From CAXSEF01 sp964236535 (lineage in GTDB: Bacteria > Pseudomonadota > Alphaproteobacteria > Acetobacterales > Acetobacteraceae), in the NCBI GenBank assembly GCA_964236535.1, contig CAXSEF010000002.1, forward strand, positions 1 to 64,000: DNA of 64,000 nucleotides, given 5' to 3'. Position numbers and translations under genes: made by a program. Shown piece after piece: positions 63,498 to 64,000 of this stretch. Each line of letters opens with the position of its first letter. Position 1 is the stretch's first letter. Under the pieces are notes generated by a model that was not told where the DNA came from, did no database searches, and saw only the letters and a program-made list of their open reading frames with translations.

Positions 63498-63615
63498 AGC
63501 AAGGCCAGAGGCTCCGCCTCTGGACTCCGCCAGGGCGAGCCGCCCTCGACCGGCCTCTGTAAAGTCAAACATCCCCTTACATAAGCCGGTCCAGGGCAGA
63601 GCCCTGGCCTTCCTG
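63498..63615. repeat. Interspersed repeat overlapping the 3' end of tgt
   Basis: Left arm GCAAGGCCAGAGGCTCCGCC at 63499 onward, then GGCGAGCCGCCCTCGACCGG, and a facing arm GGTCCAGGGCAGAGCCCTGG near 63587-63606. The right arm lies inside the last codons of tgt on the minus strand. Confidence 0.75.
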
Positions 63616-64000
63616 CCCCCAGCCCGCGCGCACCCCCGCCACATGTGTGCCGAACGACCCTCGGACGATCGCCGCCCGCAGCCCCGCCATCAGGTCCTGG
63701 TAGTACGTGACGTTGTGCGCGCTCAGCAGCATCGGCCCCAGCATCTCCCCGGCCCGGAACAGGTGGTGCAGATACGCCCGGGAATGCCGCCGGCACGCCA
63801 CGCACCCGCACGCCGCATCGAGCGTCCCGCCGTCTCCCGCGTGCCGTGCGTTGCGCAGGTTCAACACGCCGCGGGAAGTGTACGCCCGCGCCGTCCGCCC
63901 CGCCCGCGTCGGCATCACGCAGTCGAACATGTCCACCCCGCGCGCCACCGCCGCCAGCAGATCCCCCGGCGTCCCCACCCCCATCAGGTAGCGCGGCCGC
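63577..64000 (-). CDS. tgt: tRNA-guanine transglycosylase, 3' part
   Basis: Exchanges guanine 34 for preQ1 in tRNAs with GUN anticodons. Only the last 140 or so residues are in the window; the 5' end is beyond 64000, and the visible frame opens with RPRYLMGVGTPGDLL. DMFDCVMPTRAGRTARAYTS is the active-site segment, and CGCVACRRHSRAYLHHLFRA supplies the zinc ligands. The last dozen residues (GQEGQGSALDRLM) are encoded by a copy of the interspersed repeat, which also provides the stop codon. It is probably cotranscribed with queF. Confidence 0.95.
   Translation of the reverse strand, partial: RPRYLMGVGTPGDLLAAVARGVDMFDCVMPTRAGRTARAYTSRGVLNLRNARHAGDGGTLDAACGCVACRRHSRAYLHHLFRAGEMLGPMLLSAHNVTYYQDLMAGLRAAIVRGSFGTHVAGVRAGWGQEGQGSALDRLM

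Overview
The window is high-GC DNA from a Gram-negative bacterium, most likely an alphaproteobacterium of the Acetobacteraceae/Rhodospirillales type. The family-level call is inference. It rests on the envelope run rpsB-tsf-pyrH-frr-uppS-cdsA-dxr-rseP-bamA-skp-lpxD-fabZ-lpxA, on LpxI as the UDP-2,3-diacylglucosamine hydrolase, on a GatCAB amidotransferase, on a 3-hydroxybutyrate dehydrogenase, and on the codon use. Nearly all of it is chromosomal core, broken by small accessory patches.

Layout. 0.2-8.3 kb: sugar-nucleotide epimerase, bdhA, dps, parE, a beta-lactamase-fold serine hydrolase, a gamma-glutamyltransferase and gpt. 8.5-14.4 kb: a GT61 glycosyltransferase behind a tightly coupled gatC-gatA-X-gatB operon (X unknown), then divergent ruvX. 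14.6-18.1 kb: a frameshifted secreted protein, the YcjF/YcjX pair and gloA. 18.3-33.6 kb: the long minus-strand envelope/translation cluster from rpsB to lpxI. 34-38 kb: a polytopic membrane protein and a hybrid histidine kinase. 38.2-39.1 kb: decayed DNA with an IS remnant and an alcohol dehydrogenase tail. 39.3-43.6 kb: a small ModE-like regulator, a TonB-type protein and a TonB-dependent receptor. 43.6-50 kb: SMP-30 pseudogene, HtrA-like protease, a two-component pair and a Tat-exported oxalate decarboxylase. 50.3-64 kb: secA, a parvulin, argJ, a GNAT-MutT fusion, a MoCF-domain protein, a secreted Cys-rich protein, an ELK/RTX-type protein, queF and the 3' part of tgt.

The most interesting system is at 39.3-43.6 kb. 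Upstream of both tonB-like and TonB-receptor genes are sites of the form CGTTAT-N12-ATAACG (the second with one mismatch). This is the layout of the ModE operator known from E. coli, and a ModE-type DNA-binding protein is encoded directly upstream. The inference is a molybdenum-responsive, TonB-driven outer-membrane uptake module whose regulator lacks the usual molybdate-binding domains.

The second theme is an interspersed palindromic repeat family, about 60-190 bp, with at least 15 copies or fragments here. It has two hairpins and AGGCAAGG / CAGCCTTGCT ends. Copies lie between convergent genes, between operon partners (ycjX/ycjF, response regulator/kinase), in frame inside a membrane-protein gene, and over the 3' end of tgt.
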